Source of the DNA: Mucilaginibacter roseus
GTDB taxonomy: Bacteria > Bacteroidota > Bacteroidia > Sphingobacteriales > Sphingobacteriaceae
Assembly: GCF_021215455.1 (NCBI RefSeq)
Contig: NZ_JAJPWV010000006.1
Span: forward strand, 62,001 to 126,000
Direction of reading: 5' to 3'
DNA: 64,000 nucleotides
Positions 1 to 8,091 of this stretch are shown here, in pieces (the first letter of the stretch is position 1; each line of letters starts with the position of its first letter). The notes beneath the pieces were generated by a model. It was given only the letters and a program-made list of their open reading frames with translations. It did not search any database and had not been told where the DNA came from. The position numbers were made by a program, and so were the translations under genes.

Positions 1-889
1 GCAGGCAATTTATGGCATAATACCCCTCGGCAACCATGTTCATCTCTAGCTGGGCTGATGTTACGGTGTAGCCCTTGCCTATCATATTACCAAAGGTGCG
101 GTTGCGGCTAAATTGTGAGTAAGCGGTTACCAACAGATCGCCCAGGTAGGCGCTCTCTTTAATGTCGCGGTCAATAGGATGTACCGCGTCCAAAAAGTTT
201 TTAAGCTCTTTTATGGCGTTTGATATCAACACTGCCTGAAAGTTATCGCCATAACCCACGCCGTGGCAAATACCGCTGGCAATGGCATATATGTTTTTCA
301 ATACGGCGGCGTATTCGGTACCGTATATATCGTCGGACACGATGGTTTTCAGGTATCGGTTGCTGATCATACCAGCAAATTCGGCGGCCAGTTCTGTATC
401 CTGGGATGCTATGGTTAAGTAGGAGAGCTTTTCCAGTGCCACTTCTTCAGCGTGGCATGGCCCGCTGATCACGATGATATCACGGGCGGGTATCATGCAG
501 TGCTGCTGCAAAAATTCGCCGATGATTTGGTTCTCATCCGGAACGATGCCTTTGATGGCCGAGATGATCTTTTTACCCCTTAGGTCATCAGGCGTTATAC
601 CTTTCAATGCTTCCTTCAAAAATGCCGCCGGTACATTTAGCAGCACCATATCGGCTTCGCTGATGATATATTTTATATCAGTAGATATATTTTCGGCCGG
701 TACCTTTATTTCAACCGAGCTTAAATAGTTAGGGTTATGCCTGAATTTGTGGATGTGCTCAACCGCTTCGGGGTTACGCATCCACCAGTATATCTCTTTG
801 GGAGTGGCGTTATCACTCAGCATTTTGATGTTTGCTGTAGCCCAGCTGCCACCGCCAATAACCGCTATTTTTTTAGGTTGCTTTTGCAT
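1..889 (-). CDS. gpsA: Glycerol-3-phosphate dehydrogenase [NAD(P)+], partial (C-terminus beyond window)
   Basis: Reduces dihydroxyacetone phosphate to sn-glycerol-3-phosphate, the backbone for membrane phospholipids; cytosolic. Reading the minus strand from the ATG at 887-889 gives an open frame to the window edge (about 296 residues). The N-terminus has a Rossmann nucleotide-binding loop (IAVIGGGSWATA) and the middle has the family's ISGPCHAEEVA and GTEYAAVLKNIYAIASG segments, the latter carrying the catalytic-type lysine. The family usually runs to about 330 residues, so only the C-terminal helices are missing. The stop is outside the window. No co-transcribed gene is visible here; the region upstream holds repeats. 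Confidence 0.93.
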   Translation of the reverse strand, partial: MQKQPKKIAVIGGGSWATANIKMLSDNATPKEIYWWMRNPEAVEHIHKFRHNPNYLSSVEIKVPAENISTDIKYIISEADMVLLNVPAAFLKEALKGITPDDLRGKKIISAIKGIVPDENQIIGEFLQQHCMIPARDIIVISGPCHAEEVALEKLSYLTIASQDTELAAEFAGMISNRYLKTIVSDDIYGTEYAAVLKNIYAIASGICHGVGYGDNFQAVLISNAIKELKNFLDAVHPIDRDIKESAYLGDLLVTAYSQFSRNRTFGNMIGKGYTVTSAQLEMNMVAEGYYAINCL

Positions 890-1010
890 TACAATTAAAA
901 TGTGCCGCCGGTAAAAATGTTTTACCACAAAAAAGCGGAGGGACAAATTAATGAAATATAATTGAGAGGTAGAAAGGACTTTTATTATGAGGTGCTACAA
1001 GACCTAAAGC

Positions 1011-1038
1011 GATCAAAAGAAAGAAAAATCGCCGGCTG
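1011..1038 (+). repeat. 28-nt interspersed repeat fragment
   Basis: This stretch, beginning GATCAAAAGAAA and ending TCGCCGGCTG, matches the reverse complement of 52213-52240 at 26 of 28 positions. The other copy lies within a longer GC-rich non-coding block. Both copies sit in intergenic DNA next to a GAGAAATCT-type palindrome, which suggests a dispersed repeat family rather than chance. Confidence 0.6.
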
Positions 1039-1144
1039 TTTAATTTTCTTTGAAAGGCAGTGTTTCCTTAGTGCTATCCGAAAACTAAGAGGCCGGAGGG
1101 ATTGGTTATTTATAGTTTGTGCTTTGGTTTTTAATTAAAATTTC

Positions 1145-1227
1145 TTGTCATCTCGAGGAAGGAGAGATCTGTCTGCGTTTTTTTTAAAACGGACCGATTT
1201 CTCCTTCTACATGGTTCAAAATGACAA
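1145..1227. repeat. Inverted-repeat element, GAGAAATCT family, copy A
   Basis: The left end reads TTGTCAT then GGAAGGAGAGATCTGTC, and the right end is its imperfect reverse complement (GACCGATTTCTCCTTC then ATGACAA). The centre is a T/A-rich loop. Related copies are at 4796-4863, 52026-52107 and 57197-57276. It lies between gpsA and pgi and encodes nothing. Such short palindromes resemble REP or MITE-type elements. Confidence 0.65.
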
Positions 1228-1237
1228 AACTTTATTC

Positions 1238-1273
1238 AAAATCCTTCCCCAAGGGGGAGGATTTTGGTGGGGT
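1238..1273. repeat. C/G-rich short palindrome next to pgi stop
   Basis: CCTTCCCC-AA-GGGGGAGG, a short inverted repeat, runs right up to the pgi stop codon on the minus strand. It belongs to the same C/G-rich family seen at 6937-6971, 7021-7041, 7971-8003, 8062-8090, 51983-52013 and 60926-60957. Confidence 0.6.
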
Positions 1274-2947
<1,674 letters not shown>

Positions 2948-3074
2948 ACTTTTTGAGCTTCTTATAAAAGCGATTAAAGTAAATAGCGCGTCACGTTTTT
3001 ACACTAATGTTTAAAGCGGTCATTTTTACCAGCCGTATTAAAACGATTTGTAAGCCCCGGCGTTTACAATTGTT

Positions 3075-3082
3075 TATATTTG
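3075..3082 (+). promoter_or_regulatory. -7 box of the prfB promoter
   Basis: TATATTTG matches TAnnTTTG exactly and ends only 7 nt before the prfB ATG at 3090, so the transcript would have almost no 5' leader. Confidence 0.5.
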
Positions 3083-3089
3083 CCTTTAT

Positions 3090-4179
3090 ATGACCAAGGA
3101 ACAGATACAAGACTTGAGGGATAGAACAGCTTCCCTGAGGAGGCATCTTTGACATTGATGCGAAGCTTGAAAAACTGAACGAAGAACAGGAGATCACCAT
3201 AGGGCCTAATTTTTGGGACGCTCCCAAAGAGGCCGAAAAGGTACTGGCATCTATCAAAGCCAAAAAAATATGGACAGACGCTTACCAGCGCGTAGCATCC
3301 ATAGTTGATGATACACAGGTGCTGTATGAGTTTTATCAGGCCGGCGATGCAACCGAGGCTGAAATGAAGGAGCAGTTTGATACCGCGACTGTCGCCATTG
3401 AAGAGCTGGAATTTAAGAACATGCTCTCGGCCGAGGAAGATCAGCTGAATGCCGTTTTGCAGATAACCGCAGGTGCCGGTGGTACCGAAAGCTGCGATTG
3501 GGCCAGCATGCTGATGCGTATGTATATTATGTGGGGTGAGAAAAACGGCTACAAGGTTACCGAACAGGATTCGCAGGAAGGTGACGTGGCCGGTATAAAA
3601 ACCGTTACCCTGCAGTTTGAAGGAGATTTCGCTTACGGTTATCTTAAAGGAGAAAACGGTGTGCACCGTTTGGTGCGCGTATCGCCGTTTGATGCCAATG
3701 CCAAGCGCCATACCTCATTCGCATCGGTATATGTATATCCATTGGTTGATGATACCATTGAGATTGAAGTGAACCCTGCCGATATTGAGTTTGAAACCTT
3801 CCGCTCGGGTGGAGCCGGTGGGCAAAACGTGAACAAGGTGGAAACTGCCGTGCGTTTATATCACAAACCATCTGGCATTATCATTAAAAACCAGGAATCT
3901 CGCTCGCAGTTGCAGAATAAGGAGAACGCTATCCGCCTGCTGAAATCTCAGTTATACGAGATTGAGATGCGCAAGCGTATGGAAACCACCAATGCCATTG
4001 AGGGTAACAAAAAGAAGATTGAATGGGGATCGCAAATACGTAACTACGTTTTACACCCGTACAAGCTGGTGAAGGATTTACGTACCGACCACGAAACATC
4101 AAACGCGCAGGCAGTGCTTGATGGCGACATCAACGACTTTCTAAAGGCCTATTTAATGGAATTTGGCGGCGATAAATAA
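3090..4179 (+). CDS. prfB: Peptide chain release factor 2 (programmed +1 frameshift)
   Basis: Recognises UAA and UGA stop codons and triggers peptide release on the ribosome. The gene is in two frames: ATG at 3090 reads 20 codons to a UGA at 3150-3152 in the context CTT-TGA-C, preceded by AGGAGG (3138-3143), the classic RF2 autoregulatory slip site. After a +1 slip the frame resumes with GAC at 3151 and runs to 4179, giving about 362 residues, normal for RF2. The SPF stop-codon-reading motif is at about residues 198-200, and GGQ (peptidyl hydrolysis) at about 243-245 within [14 protein letters not shown] simple ORF caller would start the protein too late. Expression is self-regulated: low RF2 favours slipping at UGA. 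Confidence 0.96.
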
Positions 4180-4212
4180 ACGTTGTTTTTAACTTGAATT
4201 AAATAAAAACTT

Positions 4213-4242
4213 AGCCCTTAACAATAAATTAAGGGCTTTTTT
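4213..4242 (+). terminator. Rho-independent terminator after prfB
   Basis: AGCCCTTAA and TTAAGGGCT form a 9-bp stem around a CAATAAA loop, followed by a run of T, 33 nt after the prfB stop. Confidence 0.85.
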
Positions 4243-4358
4243 AGTTTAATAAGTTTCGGCATTTATGAGGTGAATAAAGATCTAACAATCTTTTAAATAA
4301 TAAATGCTTGATATTGTGATTAATACAGTTTAATTTTATCACCCCTAATTAACTGAGC

Positions 4359-4763
4359 ATGACACGACAACGTTTTAAAAACGTACTACTTGTAGCCCCC
4401 GATAATTGCCCCCGTCGTTTAGCAGCCGAATACGATTATGTAAAGCATATTGCCGACTCCACGCGTATATTCCCGGTTATATTTGAAATGAAGCCCGATT
4501 TAATATTATTTGATTACGAATACATTAAGGCTGATATTGAAAGAATAGTTCGCCGCCTGCGCATGAACGCCTTCTATAAAAAAACCAAAATTTGCTGTTA
4601 CAAGCTTAAGCCGCATACCGAAACGGATGAATTGCTGAAAGCTATCGGCGTAAATAATTTTATTTACCCTGAGGATTTACTTTCGGACACGACCGAAAAG
4701 GTAAGCATTTTTACCGCGATACTGGATGCATCGCTGATGCGGGTGCTGGCTAAAACAACGTAG
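4359..4763 (+). CDS. Receiver-like (degenerate CheY-fold) protein, function unknown
   Basis: A 134-residue cytosolic protein with no signal peptide. Its layout of alternating hydrophobic strands (KNVLLVAP, PDLILFDYEY, TKICCYKL, NNFIYPEDLL) resembles a response-regulator receiver domain, with the aspartate in LILFDY at the place of the phosphoacceptor. However, the acidic pocket near the N-terminus (usually DD) is absent and the lysine near strand 5 is not in a recognisable KP motif, so it may not be phosphorylated. It stands alone between the prfB terminator and a repeat element. I do not recognise a named family; it could also be an unrelated Rossmann-like fold. Confidence 0.6.
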   Translation: MTRQRFKNVLLVAPDNCPRRLAAEYDYVKHIADSTRIFPVIFEMKPDLILFDYEYIKADIERIVRRLRMNAFYKKTKICCYKLKPHTETDELLKAIGVNNFIYPEDLLSDTTEKVSIFTAILDASLMRVLAKTT

Positions 4764-4795
4764 ATTTGTCCTTTTTTTGATGTCAATTTAAACAA

Positions 4796-4863
4796 GGTAC
4801 GAGGAGAAATCTCTCAATTGAATATGAAGGCCGGCAGGTTTCTCGCTGCCGCTCGGAGTGACG
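4796..4863. repeat. Inverted-repeat element, GAGAAATCT family, copy B
   Basis: The left arm has GTACGAGGAGAAATCTCTC and the right arm CAGGTTTCTCGCTGCCGCTCG followed by GAGTGAC, an imperfect reverse complement. It fills the gap between two converging genes (the receiver-like gene and a lipoprotein gene). The left outer end is degenerate. Confidence 0.6.
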
Positions 4864-4892
4864 GAATCTCCTCTGCGTGTTTAACGGAAAGT

Positions 4893-5258
4893 CTATTTCT
4901 TCTTTTTCTTTTCCGTATGCTCGTAAATCCTGGTGCTTACCGCTACTGAATCCTTAAAGTAAACGTACAGGCGCTTTATGTAGCTGGGGGGGTAGCCATC
5001 GTACTTTACATCTATATCGTAATAAATATAATTATCCTTTTTACCCTGCGGCCACCCCAGGCTATCGGTTACCTGGTAAAACCTCATGCCTTTTATCTTG
5101 CGGTTTTTCAGTAGGTCGTTCAGCATACCGTCGCGGTATTTAAAATCCAGGCCCTCGGCATCATTCCACAATTTGCGGTTAAAAGGTTGATCTCTGGTAC
5201 AGGCAGAGAGCACGAGTACAATAAAAGATAAACCGATAGTAAAGGCCTTATTTAACAT
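4893..5258 (-). CDS. Small lipoprotein with BamE-like domain (paralogue 1)
   Basis: A 121-residue predicted lipoprotein: hydrophobic signal segment followed by a lipobox ending LSAC (Cys20). The mature part has a helix-rich segment (DGMLNDLLKNRKIKGMRFYQV), then a TDSLGWPQGK turn and beta strands with YYDIDVKYDG, the layout seen in SmpA/OmlA/BamE-type domains. The tail is a run of lysines. It is a clear paralogue of the next gene (DLLKN, then KG, then L-G-P and YYDI at matching places), 26 nt away on the same strand. The actual role is unknown; BamE-like lipoproteins often sit in the outer membrane and assist assembly or stability of other proteins. Confidence 0.75.
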   Translation of the reverse strand: MLNKAFTIGLSFIVLVLSACTRDQPFNRKLWNDAEGLDFKYRDGMLNDLLKNRKIKGMRFYQVTDSLGWPQGKKDNYIYYDIDVKYDGYPPSYIKRLYVYFKDSVAVSTRIYEHTEKKKKK

Positions 5259-5284
5259 GGCTGATAGTTATAGCGCAAAGATAC

Positions 5285-5632
5285 TTAATTTTTGTGCTCC
5301 TGCACATCAACCGCTGTAACCACCGAGTCGGCATTAAAGGTTACGGCAAGCTCCTTAGAGTATTTTGGCTCCATATCGCTCCCGTACTTCATTACAATAT
5401 CATAGTAAGCCTGTTTGCCATCCATATCGTCGGGCTCGCCCAACATTGCTCTCACCTCACTAAACGGTTTACCTTTTAGTTCATGGTTTTTGAGCAGATC
5501 CTTCACCATTTTGTTGCGGTGCGGATAATCCCATTCCTTTTTTTGACTCCACTTTTCCTTGTCGAATTTTTGCTTGCAGCCGAAGCCCAGTAGTAATAAA
5601 CCAACAAAAACGCAGTGGAGTAAGAGCTTCAT
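5285..5632 (-). CDS. Small lipoprotein with BamE-like domain (paralogue 2)
   Basis: A 115-residue predicted lipoprotein with lipobox LLGFGC (Cys19). The mature part carries MVKDLLKNHELKGKPFSEV then RAMLGEPDD and AYYDIVMKYG, which fits the BamE/SmpA pattern of two helices, an LGxP turn and a small sheet. Its ATG (5630-5632) overlaps the thrC stop in a TAATG arrangement, so translation is probably coupled to thrC and the gene is likely part of the thr transcript. Function is not known; the link with threonine synthesis may be transcriptional convenience only. Confidence 0.78.
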   Translation of the reverse strand: MKLLLHCVFVGLLLLGFGCKQKFDKEKWSQKKEWDYPHRNKMVKDLLKNHELKGKPFSEVRAMLGEPDDMDGKQAYYDIVMKYGSDMEPKYSKELAVTFNADSVVTAVDVQEHKN

Positions 5633-6936
5633 TAAATATTGTTTAACAGGTATGTTTTGAAAGCGTCAAAACTGGCCGGCATTTGTACCGCCTGCTTTTC
5701 ACGGCCTTCAAGCTCTTTAACGCTTTCTGGCACCGAAATGTTCGCAGCCACCTTAGCCGGTATTACATCCGGAAACTTGCACGGATGTGCGGTTGAGAGG
5801 AAAACACCGGTTACTTCGGCATGTTCTGACTGCCATTCTTTTAAAGCCTTCCAGGCAATAGCCGTATGCGGGCAAACCACATACTGGTGATCAGCATATA
5901 CCTTTTCAATGGCTTCAACAGTTTGCTCATCATTATAGCTATACCCGGTGATGAGCTGCTTCAAGGCTGCTTCGTCGCCTTTAAAAAGATCGGCAATGCG
6001 CACCCAATTGCTCGGGTTGCCTACGTCCATAGCGTTTGATATGGTTTGCACGGATGGCTTGGGCTCATAAACACCGGTCTTTAAAAACGCAGGTACGGTA
6101 TCGTTAGCATTGGTAGCGGCAATAAACTGCTCAACCGGCAAACCCATTTTCCAGGCTAACAAACCCGCGCCGATGTTACCAAAGTTACCGCTCGGTACCG
6201 CAAAGGCGACCTTGCTTTTGCCCTTGCGCAGCAACTGCGCCCAGGCATTAAAATAATAAAAGGTTTGCGGTATCAGTCGGGCAATATTGATAGAGTTGGC
6301 CGATGTTAAGCGGTAAACACTATTCAGCTCTGCATCCGTAAAGGCTTGCTTAACCAGCGCCTGGCAATCATCAAAAGTGCCGGCAACTTCCAGCGCGCGG
6401 ATGTTTTGGCCGTTGGTGGTTAGCTGCTGCTCCTGCACGCCGCTTACTTTGCCTTTAGGGTAAAGGATGGTAACACGGGTGTTCGGCACACCTAAAAAGC
6501 CCAGGGCTACGGCACCACCGGTATCGCCCGATGTGGCAACCAGCACATCGAGCTGCTTTTCTCCTGCTTGTAAAAAGTAGCTCATTACCCGGCTCATAAA
6601 GCGGGCGCCAAAATCCTTAAATGCTAATGACGGGCCATGGAACAATTCCAGCACATATACATCATCCTCCAATTCAACCACCGGGGCATCAAAGTTGATG
6701 GCGTCGTCAATCAGCGCTTTCAGGTCAGCCTCCGGGATGGTGTTGCCCAATATATTTTTGGCTACGCCGAAAGCGATCTCGGGCAAGGTCAATTCGCCGA
6801 GCTTGCTGATAAACTCATCGCTTAAACGCGGAATGCTCACAGGCATATATAAACCCTTATCCTGCGGCATACTGTTAAAAACCGCCTCTTTAAATGATAC
6901 GCTTGCTGATGTATTGTTGGTGCTGTATAGTTTCAT
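5632..6936 (-). CDS. thrC: Threonine synthase
   Basis: PLP enzyme that converts O-phosphohomoserine to threonine, the last step of the pathway. The PLP-lysine segment is SLAFKDFGARF, and a second signature is VATSGDTGGAVALGF. About 434 residues, normal for the family. I place the start at the ATG 6934-6936 (MKLYSTN); a TTG at 6946-6948 is possible but lies inside a C/G-rich repeat. On the coding strand the ATG is preceded by GGGAGAGG, so the repeat itself appears to supply the ribosome-binding site. Third gene of thrA-thrB-thrC, and its stop overlaps the next lipoprotein start. Confidence 0.96.
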   Translation of the reverse strand: MKLYSTNNTSASVSFKEAVFNSMPQDKGLYMPVSIPRLSDEFISKLGELTLPEIAFGVAKNILGNTIPEADLKALIDDAINFDAPVVELEDDVYVLELFHGPSLAFKDFGARFMSRVMSYFLQAGEKQLDVLVATSGDTGGAVALGFLGVPNTRVTILYPKGKVSGVQEQQLTTNGQNIRALEVAGTFDDCQALVKQAFTDAELNSVYRLTSANSINIARLIPQTFYYFNAWAQLLRKGKSKVAFAVPSGNFGNIGAGLLAWKMGLPVEQFIAATNANDTVPAFLKTGVYEPKPSVQTISNAMDVGNPSNWVRIADLFKGDEAALKQLITGYSYNDEQTVEAIEKVYADHQYVVCPHTAIAWKALKEWQSEHAEVTGVFLSTAHPCKFPDVIPAKVAANISVPESVKELEGREKQAVQMPASFDAFKTYLLNNI

Positions 6937-6971
6937 GGCCTCTCCCAACCCCCTCCCAAGGAGAGGGCTTT
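6937..6971. repeat. C/G-rich short palindrome directly before thrC
   Basis: CCTCTCCC, AACCCCCTCCC and GGAGAGG form a nested short inverted repeat that ends at the thrC start. The minus-strand reading provides GGGAGAGG just upstream of the ATG. Same family as the copies at 7021-7041, 7971-8003 and 8062-8090. Confidence 0.6.
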
Positions 6972-7020
6972 GTTATCTTATTTATTGTGATCTTAATTGT
7001 ATTTCAATCCGGCATTATTA

Positions 7021-7041
7021 GCCCTCCCTTCGGGAGGGTTA
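7021..7041. repeat. C/G-rich hairpin at the thrB stop
   Basis: GCCCTCCC-TTC-GGGAGGG forms a strong 7-bp palindrome right after (and touching) the thrB stop codon on the minus strand. It has no following T-run in that direction, so a terminator role is not supported; it could stabilise or process the thr mRNA. Confidence 0.6.
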
Positions 7042-8046
7042 AGTGGGTATTACCCTCGGTCCGGCATCGTTTATGGTCGATACATAGGTATTTGAGCCGA
7101 TTTTTAATCCGGTTAAATGTTGTTGTAGTTTTTCAGTAATAGCTTTTGCAGTTTGCTCATCCCGGGTAAAGGCGAATACCGATGGACCTGATCCTGATAT
7201 ACCAAAACTCACAGCGCCGTTACTCATGGCAATTTCCCGCATCTTGTAAAAATCGGGTATCAGCATGGAGCGTACCGGCTCAACCAGTACATCCTGCATA
7301 CTGCGGCCAATCAGGTCAATGTCCTGCATAAATAAACCACTCACCAAACCGGCAATATTACCCCACTGCGTTACCGCATCCTTCATATTGATTTTATTAC
7401 GGATGATCTGCCTGGCCTCGCGGGTTGGCACATCCACATCCGGAAAAACCACGGCACACCACAGATCCTTTGGATGCGGCAGGCGCACCACATCAAGTGG
7501 CTCGTAGCTGCGTATCAGCACAAAACCGCCTAACAGGGCAGGCGCAACGTTATCGGCATGGCCATGTCCGCAGGCCATCTCCTCGCCTTTCATGGCGAAG
7601 GGCAGCAGGTTTATCGGGTCGCGGTCATCACGCATCAGGGTTTTAATAGCATATAAACCCGCCACGGTACTGGCCGAGCTTGAGCCCAAACCACTGCCAA
7701 TAGGCATTTTTTTATGCAACTCAATATCCAAACCAATATCAGCACGACCGATACTGTCCAGGTAGTGCTGTACGCTCACGCTCACGGTATTCTTAGCCGG
7801 GTCAAGCGGCAGGCGGCCATCATCACCCGTAATTTTGCTGATGGTGATGCCGGGCTTATCCGTAACCCGCATAATTACCTCATCGCCGGGCTCGTTAACG
7901 GCAAAGCCTAACACATCAAACCCACAAACCACGTTAGCCACCGTTGCCGGGGCAAAAACGTGTACTGCATCTCCCACTAAGCCCCCCGCCCCCCTAAAGG
8001 GAGTGAAAGCGCTTTTTGTATCTATTTCCTGTAATTTGTTACTCAT
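7039..8046 (-). CDS. thrB: Homoserine kinase (with repeat-derived N-terminal extension)
   Basis: GHMP-family kinase that phosphorylates homoserine with ATP. The family core starts near residue 28 (VHVFAPATVANVVCGFDVLG) and includes the ATP-binding loop PIGSGLGSSSAS and a C-terminal GISGSGPSVFAF segment. From ATG 8046 the protein has about 27 extra residues; residues about 15-25 (TPFRGAGGLVG) are encoded by a C/G-rich palindromic repeat of the kind found between genes nearby. An in-frame GTG at about codon 24 could be the true start instead. Middle gene of the thr operon, 45 nt after thrA and 102 nt before the thrC ATG, both gaps holding repeats. Confidence 0.93.
   Translation of the reverse strand: MSNKLQEIDTKSAFTPFRGAGGLVGDAVHVFAPATVANVVCGFDVLGFAVNEPGDEVIMRVTDKPGITISKITGDDGRLPLDPAKNTVSVSVQHYLDSIGRADIGLDIELHKKMPIGSGLGSSSASTVAGLYAIKTLMRDDRDPINLLPFAMKGEEMACGHGHADNVAPALLGGFVLIRSYEPLDVVRLPHPKDLWCAVVFPDVDVPTREARQIIRNKINMKDAVTQWGNIAGLVSGLFMQDIDLIGRSMQDVLVEPVRSMLIPDFYKMREIAMSNGAVSFGISGSGPSVFAFTRDEQTAKAITEKLQQHLTGLKIGSNTYVSTINDAGPRVIPT
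7971..8003. repeat. C/G-rich palindromic repeat inside the thrB reading frame
   Basis: The minus strand reads CTCCCTTTAGGGGGGCGGGG then GGCTTAGTGGGAG, the same kind of element as at 8062-8090. It keeps the thrB frame open and encodes a Gly-rich stretch at the N-terminus. Confidence 0.6.
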
Positions 8047-8061
8047 TATCTTGTTATATTT

Positions 8062-8090
8062 AAGTTCCCCCTTCAGGGGGTTAGGGGGCT
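8062..8090. repeat. C/G-rich palindromic repeat between thrA and thrB
   Basis: AGTTCCCCCTTCAGGGGG followed by TTAGGGGGCTC fills most of the 45-nt gap between thrA and thrB. Confidence 0.6.
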
Positions 8091-8091
8091 C

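Larger units (their letters stand above)
890..1273. other. Intergenic region with three repeat fragments
   Basis: No gene is seen in these 384 bases between the gpsA start and the pgi stop. They hold a 28-nt repeat fragment (1011-1038), an inverted-repeat element of the GAGAAATCT family (1145-1227) and a C/G-rich palindrome (1238-1273) that abuts the pgi stop codon. The gpsA promoter must also lie here, but no convincing box was picked out. Confidence 0.7.

Noticed and set aside
3150..3152. In-frame UGA early in prfB read as a pseudogene
   Set aside because: It lies in the standard RF2 frameshift context and the downstream frame encodes a complete release factor.
3064..3711. Open frame of 215 codons on the minus strand opposite prfB
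   Set aside because: It is a shadow of prfB; its residues show no family features and prfB explains the DNA with strong motifs.
6937..8091. Repeated C/G-rich units as a CRISPR array
   Set aside because: Units are unevenly spaced, differ in sequence, overlap genes and have no constant-length spacers; no cas genes nearby.
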